From contig NZ_FWFD01000007.1 of the NCBI RefSeq assembly GCF_900163795.1, forward strand, positions 62,001 through 126,000: a DNA stretch of 64,000 nucleotides, in the 5' to 3' direction. The translations under genes were made by a program, and so were the position numbers. Shown one piece after another: positions 17,429 through 26,151 of the stretch. Within the stretch, counting starts at the first letter, position 1. Each line of letters opens with the position of its first letter. Below the pieces are notes generated by a model. It searched no databases. It was not told where the DNA came from and was given only the letters and a program-made list of their open reading frames with translations. The DNA is from Vagococcus fluvialis bH819 (GTDB lineage Bacteria > Bacillota > Bacilli > Lactobacillales > Vagococcaceae).

Positions 17429-18637
17429 ATGGAGAAAAGAAAAATAGTTGGACTAATTTTATTTAGTTTAGTAACTGGTTTGTTAGTTGGAGGGTTAGAG
17501 GTTATTTTTGGAAAAATTTTGATTCAAGTAACAGAATGGCGACTATCATATTTTAGTTATTTGATTTTATTTTTACCAATAGCAGGCTTAATAATTGAAT
17601 TTATCTACCGACGCTATGGAGGGATATCTGATCAAGGAATGGGTTTAATTTTTGATGTTGGACATGGTGATCAAGAAAATATTCCGTTACGATTAATTCC
17701 AATTGTTATGTTTTCTACTTGGATAACACATTTATTTGGGGGAAGTGCTGGTAGAGAAGGGGTTGCCGTTCAAATTGGTGGTACCCTGTCCCACAGGATG
17801 AGTCAGGGAAAACTAGCAAAGTATCTGCCAACAGAAAATATGCCGAAAATAGCTTTAATTACAGGAATGGCTGCTGGTTTTTCTGGATTATTTCAAACAC
17901 CGATTGCGGCTGTCTTTTTTGCGTTGGAGGTTTTAGTGGCAGGAAGATTTGAAATTAAAGCCCTGCTTCCTGCAAGTATCGCCTCTGTAACAGCTTTTTT
18001 TATTTCTTCTTATTTAGGGTTAGAAAAATTTATTTTTCCTATTAATCAATCGATTTCTTTAGATTTTTCGTTAGTAGTTAAATTTGTTGCTTTAGGCCTT
18101 ATCTTTGGCATAGTAGGTAGATTATTTTCTTATACTTTGTCTAAAGGAAAGAAATTGGCTAAGGATTTACTAGTTAATCCATATTACAGAATTTTTATTG
18201 GTGGAATAGTTATCGCGCTACTTATACTGTTGCTACATGGAGGTCGTTACGCAGGTTTAGGAACTAATTTAATCGTAGAGGGATTAAATGGAGAAGGGAT
18301 TCATTCATATGACTTTATCTTAAAATTAGTGCTGACGGTACTAACTTTATCAGTTGGGTTTCAAGGCGGAGAAGTCACACCTTTATTTTCTATTGGTTGT
18401 TCTTTAGGTATTGTACTAGCACCTATGTTTGGATTACCTATTGAATTAGTTGGAGCAGCAGGTTATATTGCTGTTTTTGGTAGTGGAACAAATACACTTT
18501 TAGCACCAATATTAATCGGTGGAGAAGTATTTGGCTTTCAGTTTATCCCAGTATTCTTTATAACGATGAGTGTAGCTTATTGTTGTAATGGTAATCATTC
18601 GATATATAATAAGCAAAAAATGTTAGGTGAAAAATAA
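17429..18637 (+). CDS. CLC-F type fluoride/proton antiporter
   Basis: A 402-residue CLC-family membrane protein. Canonical chloride CLCs carry GSGIPE and GREGP; here the corresponding places read GGISDQGMG and GREGV, the pattern of the fluoride-specific CLC-F clade. Met71 and the gating Glu110 are 39 residues apart, equal to the Met79/Glu118 pair I recall for the Enterococcus casseliflavus CLC-F. A later GFQGGEVTPLF contains the expected Phe region. The role is export of toxic fluoride. No fluoride riboswitch was recognised upstream; the gene follows a terminator and has AAAGGAG before its ATG. A terminator follows. Confidence 0.85.
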   Translation: MEKRKIVGLILFSLVTGLLVGGLEVIFGKILIQVTEWRLSYFSYLILFLPIAGLIIEFIYRRYGGISDQGMGLIFDVGHGDQENIPLRLIPIVMFSTWITHLFGGSAGREGVAVQIGGTLSHRMSQGKLAKYLPTENMPKIALITGMAAGFSGLFQTPIAAVFFALEVLVAGRFEIKALLPASIASVTAFFISSYLGLEKFIFPINQSISLDFSLVVKFVALGLIFGIVGRLFSYTLSKGKKLAKDLLVNPYYRIFIGGIVIALLILLLHGGRYAGLGTNLIVEGLNGEGIHSYDFILKLVLTVLTLSVGFQGGEVTPLFSIGCSLGIVLAPMFGLPIELVGAAGYIAVFGSGTNTLLAPILIGGEVFGFQFIPVFFITMSVAYCCNGNHSIYNKQKMLGEK

Positions 18638-18681
18638 AAAAGAGAGGGAAGGAAAAATTATTTTTCTTCCCTCCCTTTTTT
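18636..18681. terminator. Bidirectional terminator between clcF and murB
   Basis: GAGAGGGAAGGAAAAA pairs with TTTTTCTTCCCTCCC around a short loop, with A and T runs on either side. Confidence 0.85.
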
Positions 18682-19584
18682 TTATTTTTCTCTACCAATC
18701 ACTCGAACTTCAGTTTCCAAGGTTACGTTGAATTTCTCTAAGATTACGGATTGAATATGTTGAATTAACTCTACATAATCAGTAGCTGTTGCGTGATTAA
18801 TATTAACAATAAAACCCGCATGTTTCGTTGAAATTTGAGCACCACCCCAAACTAAACCTTGCAGATTAGCATCTTGAATCAGTTTTCCTGTAAAGTGACC
18901 TTCCGGACGTTTGAAAACGCTACCGCAAGAAGGATATTCTAGAGGTTGCTTACTTTCTCTAAGATGAGTTAGTTCATTCATTTTATCTTGAATGGTTTCA
19001 TGCACTCCTTTTTCTAAAGAGAAAGTCACGTTCAAAACAATGCCCTTCATATTTTGTAGAACACTATGTCGATAAGAGAAGTCCATTTCTTCTTTAGAGT
19101 AAGTGACAATTCGTCCATCTTCCAAGATGATCTCAGCTGATTCGAAGACATCAACTAGCTCACCACCATAAGCACCAGCATTCATATAAGCAGCACCGCC
19201 AATACTACCAGGAATTCCACACGCAAATTCTAGGCCTGTTAAATTCATCCTAAGCGCTTCTTTAGTTACATCGATTAATTTAGCGCCAGCGTCAGCTGTG
19301 ATAGTATTTTTTTTGGTAGTTACTTGATTTAATTCGCTTAACATAATCACAAAACCAGAGATTCCCCCATCTCTAACAATTAGGTTACTGGCATTACCTA
19401 AACAAAGCCAATCCATTTTTTCTCGGTTACAATAATCAATAATTTCTTTAACTTCTTCTGTTGATTTTGGAAAAAGTAGACAATCAGCAGGGCCGCCAGT
19501 TTTAGTGTAAGTAAATTGTGATAGAGGTTCGTTGAAAGACAACTTAATTTGGTTTAAGTCAGTTATTATTTTTTCGATATTCAT
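18682..19584 (-). CDS. murB: UDP-N-acetylenolpyruvoylglucosamine reductase
   Basis: MurB reduces UDP-GlcNAc-enolpyruvate to UDP-MurNAc with NADPH and FAD in the cytoplasm. Signatures are FTYTKTGGPADCL, the FAD-binding LGNASNLIV, GSIGGAAYMNAGAYGGE, the catalytic serine region PSCGSVFKRP and the final TEVRVIG. The start is set at the ATG at 19584 (MNIEKII) because AAGGAG lies nine bases before it; the in-frame TTG seven codons upstream contains that site within its own reading. The protein is 300 residues, normal for the type IIb enzymes of Firmicutes. Monocistronic. Confidence 0.96.
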   Translation of the reverse strand: MNIEKIITDLNQIKLSFNEPLSQFTYTKTGGPADCLLFPKSTEEVKEIIDYCNREKMDWLCLGNASNLIVRDGGISGFVIMLSELNQVTTKKNTITADAGAKLIDVTKEALRMNLTGLEFACGIPGSIGGAAYMNAGAYGGELVDVFESAEIILEDGRIVTYSKEEMDFSYRHSVLQNMKGIVLNVTFSLEKGVHETIQDKMNELTHLRESKQPLEYPSCGSVFKRPEGHFTGKLIQDANLQGLVWGGAQISTKHAGFIVNINHATATDYVELIQHIQSVILEKFNVTLETEVRVIGREK

Positions 19585-19770
19585 TTTGTTTTTCTCCTTA
19601 GTCAATCATTCATCTTGCCCATTTTATCATAATTAAACATAATAAGCTTTTTTTATGTCTATCTCTTTAAAAATAATAACTTTCTTTTTAAGGATATATA
19701 TTTTTGAAGCTTAGTTTATATGTTAGAATAAACAGTATAGAAAGAAATGTGAAGTAGGAGGATATACCCA

Positions 19771-20526
19771 TTGAAACTAGTATCTTGGAATGTCAATGGC
19801 TTGAGAGCTGTTGTAAAAAAAGGATTTATTGATATATTTAATGAAATAGACGCCGATATTTTTTGTTTACAAGAAACAAAATTACAAGAAGGACAAATTG
19901 ATTTAGAGCTAGAAGGTTATACGCAATACTGGAATTATGCTGAAAAAAAGGGCTATTCTGGAACAGCAGTGTTTAGTAAAGAGGAAGCGGTAAGTGTTTT
20001 TTATGGAATGGGAATTGAAGAACATGATAAAGAAGGTCGCGTGATTACATGTGAATACAATGATTTTTATTTGGTTACGTGTTACACTCCGAATTCTCAA
20101 GCAGAGTTAAAAAGATTAGAATACCGCTTGCAGTGGGAAAAGGATTTTTTAAATTATTTAAAAGAATTAGAAGAAACAAAACCTGTCATTTTATGTGGTG
20201 ATTTAAATGTTGCTCATGAAAATATTGATTTAAAAAATTGGAAAACAAATCGAAAAAATCCGGGATTTTCAGATGCCGAACGTGATGCATTCACTCAATT
20301 TTTAGGTAGAGGCTTTACTGATACATTCCGGTACTTTTATCCAGATTTAGAAGGAGCCTATTCTTGGTGGAGTTACCGCTTTAATGCAAGAGCCAATAAT
20401 GCAGGTTGGAGAATTGATTATTTCTGTGTGTCTGAAAGTTTAAATGATAAACTACAAGAAGCTAAAATTTTAAAAGAGGTTTATGGGAGTGATCATTGTC
20501 CTGTTGAATTAACAATAAAAGTATAA
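19771..20526 (+). CDS. exoA: Exodeoxyribonuclease III / AP endonuclease
   Basis: A 251-residue xth-family nuclease for base excision repair: it cuts at abasic sites and trims 3' ends. Motifs are [10 protein letters not shown] at the start, CLQETK with the metal-binding Glu, [22 protein letters not shown], and the final [11 protein letters not shown] with the catalytic His. It begins with TTG, supported by AGGAGGAT a few bases upstream (19757-19764). It is 17 bases upstream of the next gene and probably shares its transcript. Length and motifs are standard. Confidence 0.95.
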   Translation: MKLVSWNVNGLRAVVKKGFIDIFNEIDADIFCLQETKLQEGQIDLELEGYTQYWNYAEKKGYSGTAVFSKEEAVSVFYGMGIEEHDKEGRVITCEYNDFYLVTCYTPNSQAELKRLEYRLQWEKDFLNYLKELEETKPVILCGDLNVAHENIDLKNWKTNRKNPGFSDAERDAFTQFLGRGFTDTFRYFYPDLEGAYSWWSYRFNARANNAGWRIDYFCVSESLNDKLQEAKILKEVYGSDHCPVELTIKV

Positions 20527-20543
20527 AAGTGAGGAAAATTAAT

Positions 20544-21500
20544 ATGAAAAAAACATTTAAATGGCTAACAGTTGCCGTATTAGTCATGGTATTTTGCTCA
20601 GTTTCTTCACTAGTTGGAGTGGCAGAGGATAAAAAAGAAGATCAGCTAATACATGAATTAAAATATGACAAGGATAAAAGCGTTTTATCTGGAAAAACGA
20701 AACCGAATGCTAACATCTATATTAAAGATGTTGCAGGCAGTGTTGTAGCAGATGAAAAGGGTGGATTTGAAATACCTATACCTAAGGGAATGAAGGTATC
20801 TCCTATTCTAATGTTAGATGCTGAGGGAAATAATTCCACAGATATTCGCTATAACTTTGAAAAAAATACGGTTGAAAAAGAAGAAGAAGAGTCTAGTAAA
20901 AAAGATTCGACAAAAGCATCTGAAAAAGAATCTAAAAATTCAGAAGAAGATAAAGATAAAGAAGAAAGTACTGATACATCAGAGACGAAAGAAAGTAAAT
21001 CAGAGGATAATTCAACTTCTGAATCAAAAAAAGCTAAAAAATCAAAAAATGATTCAAAAGAACTAACAGTCTCTACTGAAAGCTACAAAGCTGAAAAAGA
21101 AGAAGGAAAGAGAAGTTTAGTTTGGCTTTGGACATTATTAATAATTTTATTGATTGGCGGTTTATTAGTAGGTGGCTACTTCTGGTATAAGAAAAAAATT
21201 GAAAAAGAGGAAGCAGCAGAACGTAAAAGAAAACGTCACTCTAACAAAAAGAAAACAAAAAAAAGTAATAAAAAATTAGATGCTGATTTTGAGGACGATT
21301 TATACGAAGATTTTAAAGAAGATAAGACCAAGAATACAAAAGGAAAGCATACTAAGTCATCTAGATCTAAGCAGAAGGTAAGTTTGGATCAATTAATCGA
21401 TTCTGAATTAGAGAGTCAACCGTCTAAAAATACTAAGAAACGTCGGTCATCAAGCTCTAATGCCAGTAGTAAAAAACGGAAAAAAAGTTCTAAAAAGTAA
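20544..21500 (+). CDS. Secreted-domain membrane protein with Ig-like module, acidic linker and highly basic cytoplasmic tail
   Basis: Function unknown. The start is set at the ATG at 20544, spaced properly from GTGAGGA; a GTG 15 bases upstream overlaps that site. The 318-residue product has a signal peptide (MKKTFKWLTVAVLVM...), an extracellular part with one bacterial Ig-like repeat (SGKTKPNANIYIKD...GGFEIPIP), a charged linker rich in Glu, Lys and Ser (about 105-185), one membrane segment (192-215, VWLWTLLIILLIGG), and a tail of about 100 residues dominated by Lys, Arg and Ser that ends SSSSNASSKKRKKSSKK. An acidic patch DADFEDDLYEDF lies in the tail. The tail may bind a polyanion. It is flanked by two nuclease genes in one apparent operon. 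Confidence 0.8.
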   Translation: MKKTFKWLTVAVLVMVFCSVSSLVGVAEDKKEDQLIHELKYDKDKSVLSGKTKPNANIYIKDVAGSVVADEKGGFEIPIPKGMKVSPILMLDAEGNNSTDIRYNFEKNTVEKEEEESSKKDSTKASEKESKNSEEDKDKEESTDTSETKESKSEDNSTSESKKAKKSKNDSKELTVSTESYKAEKEEGKRSLVWLWTLLIILLIGGLLVGGYFWYKKKIEKEEAAERKRKRHSNKKKTKKSNKKLDADFEDDLYEDFKEDKTKNTKGKHTKSSRSKQKVSLDQLIDSELESQPSKNTKKRRSSSSNASSKKRKKSSKK

Positions 21501-21512
21501 AGGAAGATGGTC

Positions 21513-22046
21513 ATGAATTTTATTGCTTATGATTTTGAAACAGCTAACGGAAAAGCCTATAGTGCATGCTCAATTGCACTAGTAATGGTGAAAGATAGTA
21601 AAATTGTAGGGAATTATTATTCATTGATTAATCCGAAAACTGAATTTCATTGGCGAAATATCCAAGTTCATGGTATTCATGAGAAAGATGTTCAGGATGC
21701 CCCGACATTTGATGAAGTGTGGCAAGAGATAGGTCAATATTTTGAGAAAGAACGTTTAATTGTCGCTCATAATGCTTCTTTTGATAATCGTGTATTAGCA
21801 AGCTGTTTGTCACACTACGAGTTGCCAGAAGCCCATTTTATTTCATTATGTACGGTGAGAACAAGCCGAAAATTATTTCCTAATTTAGAAAATCACCGCT
21901 TAAATACAGTATGTGACTATTTGTCAATTGGCTTAGAAAATCATCATCATGCGTTAGATGATAGCTTAGCTTGTGCGAACATCTTACTACAACAAGAGCA
22001 TCAATTTGGTGTAGATCCATTAAAAAAATTAGTTAAATTAATATAA
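21513..22046 (+). CDS. DnaQ-like 3'-5' exonuclease (DEDDh)
   Basis: A 177-residue exonuclease of the DNA polymerase III epsilon superfamily. The first acidic motif is AYDFETANG, a second lies in AHNASFDNRVL, and HHALDDSLACANI supplies the His and last Asp of the DEDDh set. The ATG at 21513 is preferred to that at 21507 because AGGAAG abuts the earlier codon but stands six bases from the later one. It follows the basic-tail membrane protein by 12 bases. Stand-alone proteins of this kind probably act in repair or RNA/DNA trimming. The stop codon is immediately followed by a copy of the palindromic element. Confidence 0.88.
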   Translation: MNFIAYDFETANGKAYSACSIALVMVKDSKIVGNYYSLINPKTEFHWRNIQVHGIHEKDVQDAPTFDEVWQEIGQYFEKERLIVAHNASFDNRVLASCLSHYELPEAHFISLCTVRTSRKLFPNLENHRLNTVCDYLSIGLENHHHALDDSLACANILLQQEHQFGVDPLKKLVKLI

Positions 22047-22170
22047 GGTGATGAAAAAATCGTTTTGCTCCAAGCAACTGGAAGGATTCACAAACAATTC
22101 GTGCATTTGGGATTGATTGTGAAAACTGAAGTTGTCGAAGGAGTAGAATTTTGAATCCCGACTAAATAAA
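22047..22170 (+). repeat. Dispersed palindromic element, single copy
   Basis: Starts with GGTGAT directly after the exonuclease stop codon and ends near CCCGACTAAATAAAG. Nested arms pair: CTCC with GGAG, CAACT with AGTTG, and TTCACAA with TTGTGAA in the centre. The central arm differs in sequence from the copies at 6993-7236 (AGTCT/AGACT) but keeps pairing. The trailing GTGGTAAATTTT may be the eroded start of another unit. Confidence 0.8.
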
Positions 22171-22190
22171 GTGGTAAATTTTCCGAAAAA

Positions 22191-22236
22191 TAAAAGAGCC
22201 AAAGATGACTCATAATGGTCATTTTGGGCTCTTTTT
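22191..22236. terminator. Bidirectional terminator between exonuclease and GNAT genes
   Basis: AGAGCC (22195-22200) pairs with GGCTCT (22227-22232), with an inner ATGAC/GTCAT stem, and T runs occur on both strands. Confidence 0.8.
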
Positions 22237-22758
22237 TTATTCTAGAATGTAACTCATTAAAATAATATCCAGATACTCATGATCTTCTGATAAAAAACCA
22301 TATTTAATAGTTCCTTCAATTTCAAAATTTAATTTTTGATAAAGAGAAAAAGCACGTTTGTTTCGTTCTTGAACTTTAATTTCTAATCGTTTAATGACGT
22401 TACCGTCAGTTGCCCAATCGATGATTTCTTCAATCATAATGGAACCTAAACCATAACCCCAAAATTCTTTTAGAATACTAATACCTATTTCACCAATATG
22501 TCTGACTGGCTGATCATTTTCTCCAGTAACTGTAGCTACACCAATTAGTTCATCATGGTTAAAAGCAAGTAGAATGAGTTGATTGTCTTCTTCATAGATA
22601 AAATCAATCTGATCAGCCATAGCTTCTTCTTTTAATTTAAGAGAGTAAGGATTAACGAGTAGAAAAGGTGTTTCCTTATCTAAAATATTCATAACACGTA
22701 GTAATTCTTGAGCGTCTTGGGGTGTTGCTTCTCTAAGTGTAATGTCTAGTTTGCTCAT
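22237..22758 (-). CDS. GNAT family N-acetyltransferase
   Basis: A 173-residue acetyltransferase of the RimJ/RimL-like GNAT branch. The acetyl-CoA loop is visible as GISILKEFWGYGLGSIMIEE (about residues 94-113), and NKRAFSLYQKLNFEIEGTIK is the usual last helix and strand. The acceptor is unknown; spermidine, ribosomal protein and small-molecule acetyltransferases share this layout. It starts one base after the tsaE stop codon, so the two are co-translated, an arrangement also found where RimI accompanies the tRNA threonylcarbamoyl genes, but this protein is not RimI-like enough to claim that. Confidence 0.85.
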   Translation of the reverse strand: MSKLDITLREATPQDAQELLRVMNILDKETPFLLVNPYSLKLKEEAMADQIDFIYEEDNQLILLAFNHDELIGVATVTGENDQPVRHIGEIGISILKEFWGYGLGSIMIEEIIDWATDGNVIKRLEIKVQERNKRAFSLYQKLNFEIEGTIKYGFLSEDHEYLDIILMSYILE

Positions 22759-22759
22759 A

Positions 22760-23239
22760 TTAAAGGTCCCAACCTAGATTAGATAAATTAATTTGTAGTT
22801 GCTTCATTTTTTCTGTAGCAGAAGGAGAAGTAGCCCTCATATGGAAAGCACGTTCTTCATTACTAACTTTATCTAAAAATAATTCGATGTAGGGAGAGAA
22901 GATGTCAGCGATAATCATCTGTCCCCATTCAATGACACAAACACCGTCCCCCTCTAGGTATTCATCTAACCCAAGATCGGTTGCCCCTTCTGTTAGGCGG
23001 TAAACATCCATATGGTATAAAGGCAGTCGCCCTGTATCGTATTCTCGAATTAAAGTATAAGTAGGACTTTTAATCATTTGTTCAATACCAAGGCCTTGTG
23101 CAAAACCTTTAGTAAAAGTTGTTTTACCAGCACCAAGCTCACCTGTTAGGAGAAATATATCTCCCTTTTGAGATAAACTGGCGATATCAAAAGCTAATTT
23201 TTTAGTTTCTTCTTCATTTCTAAGTTGTATTTTTTTCAT
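22760..23239 (-). CDS. tsaE: tRNA threonylcarbamoyladenosine biosynthesis ATPase TsaE
   Basis: A 159-residue P-loop protein needed for the t6A modification of ANN-decoding tRNAs, acting with TsaB and TsaD. Walker A is LTGELGAGKTTFTKGFAQGLG (about residues 33-53, key residues G, K, T), followed by SPTYTLIREY and YHMDVYRL, which are diagnostic. VCVIEWGQMI marks the Walker B-like strand. tsaB and tsaD are not in the window. The gene lies behind pta but is separated from it by a terminator; AGGAGG stands before the ATG. Confidence 0.95.
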   Translation of the reverse strand: MKKIQLRNEEETKKLAFDIASLSQKGDIFLLTGELGAGKTTFTKGFAQGLGIEQMIKSPTYTLIREYDTGRLPLYHMDVYRLTEGATDLGLDEYLEGDGVCVIEWGQMIIADIFSPYIELFLDKVSNEERAFHMRATSPSATEKMKQLQINLSNLGWDL

Positions 23240-23279
23240 GTTTACCTCCTTATCATCTGTAAGTATAAAGCGAAGATAA

Positions 23280-23309
23280 AAAAAAAGCCATGCTTAGCAT
23301 GACTTTTTT
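23280..23309 (-). terminator. Intrinsic terminator behind pta
   Basis: AAAAAGCCATGCT pairs with AGCATGACTTTTT with one mismatch, and a long T run follows on the minus strand. tsaE therefore needs its own promoter or read-through. Confidence 0.85.
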
Positions 23310-23312
23310 AGA

Positions 23313-24296
23313 TTATTTTTCTTGTAGCGCTTGTGAAGCAGTGATGATTGATAATTTGTAAACATCCTCTTCGTTACAGCCACGAGAAAGGTCAGAGATT
23401 GGTTTGTTTAATCCCTGTAAGATAGGTCCAATCGCTTGGAAGCCACCTAAACGTTGAGCAATTTTGTAGCCAATGTTTCCTGATTGAATTTCTGGGAAAA
23501 CAAAGACATTAGCGCTACCTGCTACAGTTGAATCTGGTGCTTTTTGTTGAGCAACAGAAGGAACGTAAGAAGCATCAAATTGTAATTCGCCATCAATCGC
23601 ATATTCAGGAGCTAATTCTTTAGCGATTTTAGTCGCTTCAGCTACTTTAGTTACTTCGTCAGATTTAGCAGAACCTTTTGTTGAAAAGCTTAATAAAGCC
23701 ACTTTTGGTTCAATACCAAAGATTTCAGCAGTTTTAGCACTTTCAACAGCGATTTCAGCTAAAGCTTGTGCGTCTGGGTTAATGTTGATAGCGCAGTCTG
23801 AGAAAATATATTTTTCAGAGTCACGGTTACCAACCATTAAGAAAGCACCACTTGTACGGCTAACGCCTGGTTTTGTTTTGATAATTTGTAGAGCAGGACG
23901 AATAGTATCACCTGTTGAGTGAACCGCACCACTTACTAAACCATCTGCCAAGTCCATAAAGACTAACATTGTTCCGAAGTAATTTTCATCTTTTAAGATT
24001 GTACGAGCTTGATCTTCAGTCGCTTTACCTTTACGGCGATCGATGAATGATGTCACCATATCATCAAATGCTGGGTAGTTGTTAGGATCGATAATTTCTA
24101 AACTGTCCACAGATAAACCACGAGTGTTTGCAACTTCTTTAATTTTATCTACATTACCAATTAAGATTGGTTCAACTAATCCATCAGATTTTAAACGTAC
24201 AGCAGCGCCTAATACTCTAATGTCTGTTGGTTCTGGGAAAACAATACGTAAATTTTTTCCACCAATATTTTCTTTTAATCCATCAAATAGTTCCAC
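23313..24296 (-). CDS. pta: Phosphate acetyltransferase
   Basis: Pta converts acetyl-CoA and phosphate to acetyl phosphate, the step before acetate kinase yields ATP in mixed-acid fermentation. The 327-residue single-domain form is usual in Firmicutes. Recognisable segments are DGLVSGAVHSTGDTIRPALQ, SRTSGAFLMV and FPEIQSGNIGYKIAQRLGG. The start is set at GTG 24296 (reading as MELFDGL...), because GGAGGG lies seven bases upstream; an ATG five codons earlier contains that site. It stands alone upstream of its terminator. Confidence 0.96.
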   Translation of the reverse strand: MELFDGLKENIGGKNLRIVFPEPTDIRVLGAAVRLKSDGLVEPILIGNVDKIKEVANTRGLSVDSLEIIDPNNYPAFDDMVTSFIDRRKGKATEDQARTILKDENYFGTMLVFMDLADGLVSGAVHSTGDTIRPALQIIKTKPGVSRTSGAFLMVGNRDSEKYIFSDCAININPDAQALAEIAVESAKTAEIFGIEPKVALLSFSTKGSAKSDEVTKVAEATKIAKELAPEYAIDGELQFDASYVPSVAQQKAPDSTVAGSANVFVFPEIQSGNIGYKIAQRLGGFQAIGPILQGLNKPISDLSRGCNEEDVYKLSIITASQALQEK

Positions 24297-24473
24297 TAAG
24301 AAACCCTCCACTTTTTATACTTTTAAATCATGTGTCTATCATACAACGATTCTAATAAAAAAGACAGTATTTTTTCCTGTTTCTAATAAAAAAGTAGCTA
24401 TTTATTAGAATTTGATAAAAAGTAAGTATAACAGAAAAAATATCTGTTCTAATACACGATTAAGAAAGAAAAT

Positions 24474-25157
24474 TTAGAATAAAGACTCTCCTAAATTCCA
24501 ATCAATAGGCGCTTTATTTTGGCTTTTAAGTAGCTGATTGATAGTAGAATAAGGTTTACTCCCAAAAAAGCCTCGATATGAAGATAAGGGGCTAGGATGG
24601 GGAGCTTCGATAATGAAGTGTCTTGAAGTATCAATCATTTTTTTCTTTTGGCTAGCAGGTTTGCCCCAAAGAACAAAAATTATTGGATCTTTTCGTTGAT
24701 TCAAGCACTCAATAACAGCATCAGTAAAAATTTCCCAACCTTTTCCTTTGTGAGAATGGGCGCATCCTTTTCTGACTGTCAGAACCGTGTTAAGTAAAAA
24801 TATGCCTTGCTCAGCCCAAGGTAGTAAGTAGCCGGTATTTGGAATAGGAATATCTAGATCACTTTCTAATTCTTTATACATATTCTTTAGAGAAGGTGGG
24901 ATTTTTTCACCTGGTAAAACAGAAAAGCTAAGGCCATGTGCTTGGTTTTCTCCGTGATAAGGATCTTGTCCTAGAATAACCACTTGTACTTTATCAAAAG
25001 GGGTTGCTTCAAAAGCTGTGAATAGATTTTTCTTTTCAGGGAAGATTATTTGTGCTTTATATTCTTCATTTAAAAAAGTTGTTAATTCTTTAAAATACTC
25101 TTTTTTTATTTCTTTTTCTAATAATAAGTTCCAATTTTCTGGAAGCGTTAATGTCAT
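24474..25157 (-). CDS. ung: Uracil-DNA glycosylase
   Basis: Family 1 UDG removes uracil from DNA. The active-site loop GQDPYHGENQAHGLSFSV (catalytic Asp, about residue 65) and the minor-groove loop HPSPLSSYRGFFGSKPYS (with His near residue 190) are intact. The ATG at 25157 gives 227 residues and has AGGTG six bases upstream; a GTG three codons earlier overlaps that site. It is divergent from the HAD phosphatase gene and appears monocistronic. Confidence 0.97.
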   Translation of the reverse strand: MTLTLPENWNLLLEKEIKKEYFKELTTFLNEEYKAQIIFPEKKNLFTAFEATPFDKVQVVILGQDPYHGENQAHGLSFSVLPGEKIPPSLKNMYKELESDLDIPIPNTGYLLPWAEQGIFLLNTVLTVRKGCAHSHKGKGWEIFTDAVIECLNQRKDPIIFVLWGKPASQKKKMIDTSRHFIIEAPHPSPLSSYRGFFGSKPYSTINQLLKSQNKAPIDWNLGESLF

Positions 25158-25255
25158 TTGTCTCACCTCATCTAGTAGTTTATCACAAAGACATGATTAA
25201 CCAGTCAAAAAATGGTAAACTATAATTACTAAATTAGAGGAGGCAACATACGTCT

Positions 25256-26125
25256 ATGATTAAAATGATTGCATCTGATATGGATGGAACTTTATTAACA
25301 TCACATCTGTCTATTTCTGAGAAAAATAAAGAAGCAGTACTAGCTGCACAAGAACAAGGTATCGAATTTATGGTAGCAACAGGTCGTGCCTACACGGAAG
25401 CTAAACCGCCATTAGAGGAAATGGGTATCCATTGTGGCATGATCACAGGTAATGGGGCGCAAGCTTTTGATGCTGATGGCAATGTTATTTTTACTATTGA
25501 TATTGATAAAAAAACAGCAAAAGAAGTCATGGCTATTTTTAGAGAAAATAATCTTTATTTTGAAATTATGACATCACAAGGTGTATACTCAGATAATCAA
25601 CCCCAACGATTAGAAAATTTTGCTACAATGTTAGCAGAAAATATTCCTCATATTACTTTTAAAATGGCAATTGCAATGGCTTCAACTCATATTAACATGT
25701 TACCAGTTATCTATACGGAAAGTTATGAGACATTAATAGAAAATCCTGAGATGGATATCTTAAAATTTATTACTTTTAGTGAGGATGGACAAGAGGTTTT
25801 ACAACCAATCGCTGAAAAAATTAGCCAATTAGGAGAAGTTCATGTTACGTCATCATTTCCTAATAATATCGAAGTGAATCACCGTGATGCCCAAAAAGGT
25901 GTGGCTGTTTCAAGGTTGGCTGAAGAGAGAGGTATTGATTTAGCTGATGTCATGGCAATTGGTGATAATTTTAATGATGTATCGATGTTAGAAATAGCAG
26001 GAGTTAGTTTTGCTATGGGAAATGCAGAAGATGGCGTAAAAAAAATTGCAAAATATATTGCAGAGACAAATGTGAATGATGGTGTTGGAAAAGCAATCGA
26101 GAGAGCGATGTCAGAGAATCTTTAG
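25256..26125 (+). CDS. Cof-type HAD-IIB sugar or nucleotide phosphatase (YidA-like)
   Basis: A 289-residue HAD hydrolase. Motif I is SDMDGTLL (nucleophile Asp8, acid Asp10), motif II is VATGRAYTEA, the motif III Lys is in RDAQKGVAV, and motif IV reads AIGDNFNDVSMLEIAG. A type IIB cap lies between motifs II and III. Relatives dephosphorylate sugar phosphates, FMN or pyridoxal phosphate with broad specificity. AGAGGAGG lies upstream of the ATG. The YxjI-like gene follows at 26 bases, so the two may form one unit. Confidence 0.92.
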   Translation: MIKMIASDMDGTLLTSHLSISEKNKEAVLAAQEQGIEFMVATGRAYTEAKPPLEEMGIHCGMITGNGAQAFDADGNVIFTIDIDKKTAKEVMAIFRENNLYFEIMTSQGVYSDNQPQRLENFATMLAENIPHITFKMAIAMASTHINMLPVIYTESYETLIENPEMDILKFITFSEDGQEVLQPIAEKISQLGEVHVTSSFPNNIEVNHRDAQKGVAVSRLAEERGIDLADVMAIGDNFNDVSMLEIAGVSFAMGNAEDGVKKIAKYIAETNVNDGVGKAIERAMSENL

Positions 26126-26151
26126 TTTTTAATGAAAGAAGCTGATAAAAT

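Noticed and set aside
20818-21066. Lysine-rich frame inside the basic-tail membrane protein gene
   Set aside because: It is a frame shadow of the A-rich coding sequence with no own ribosome site.
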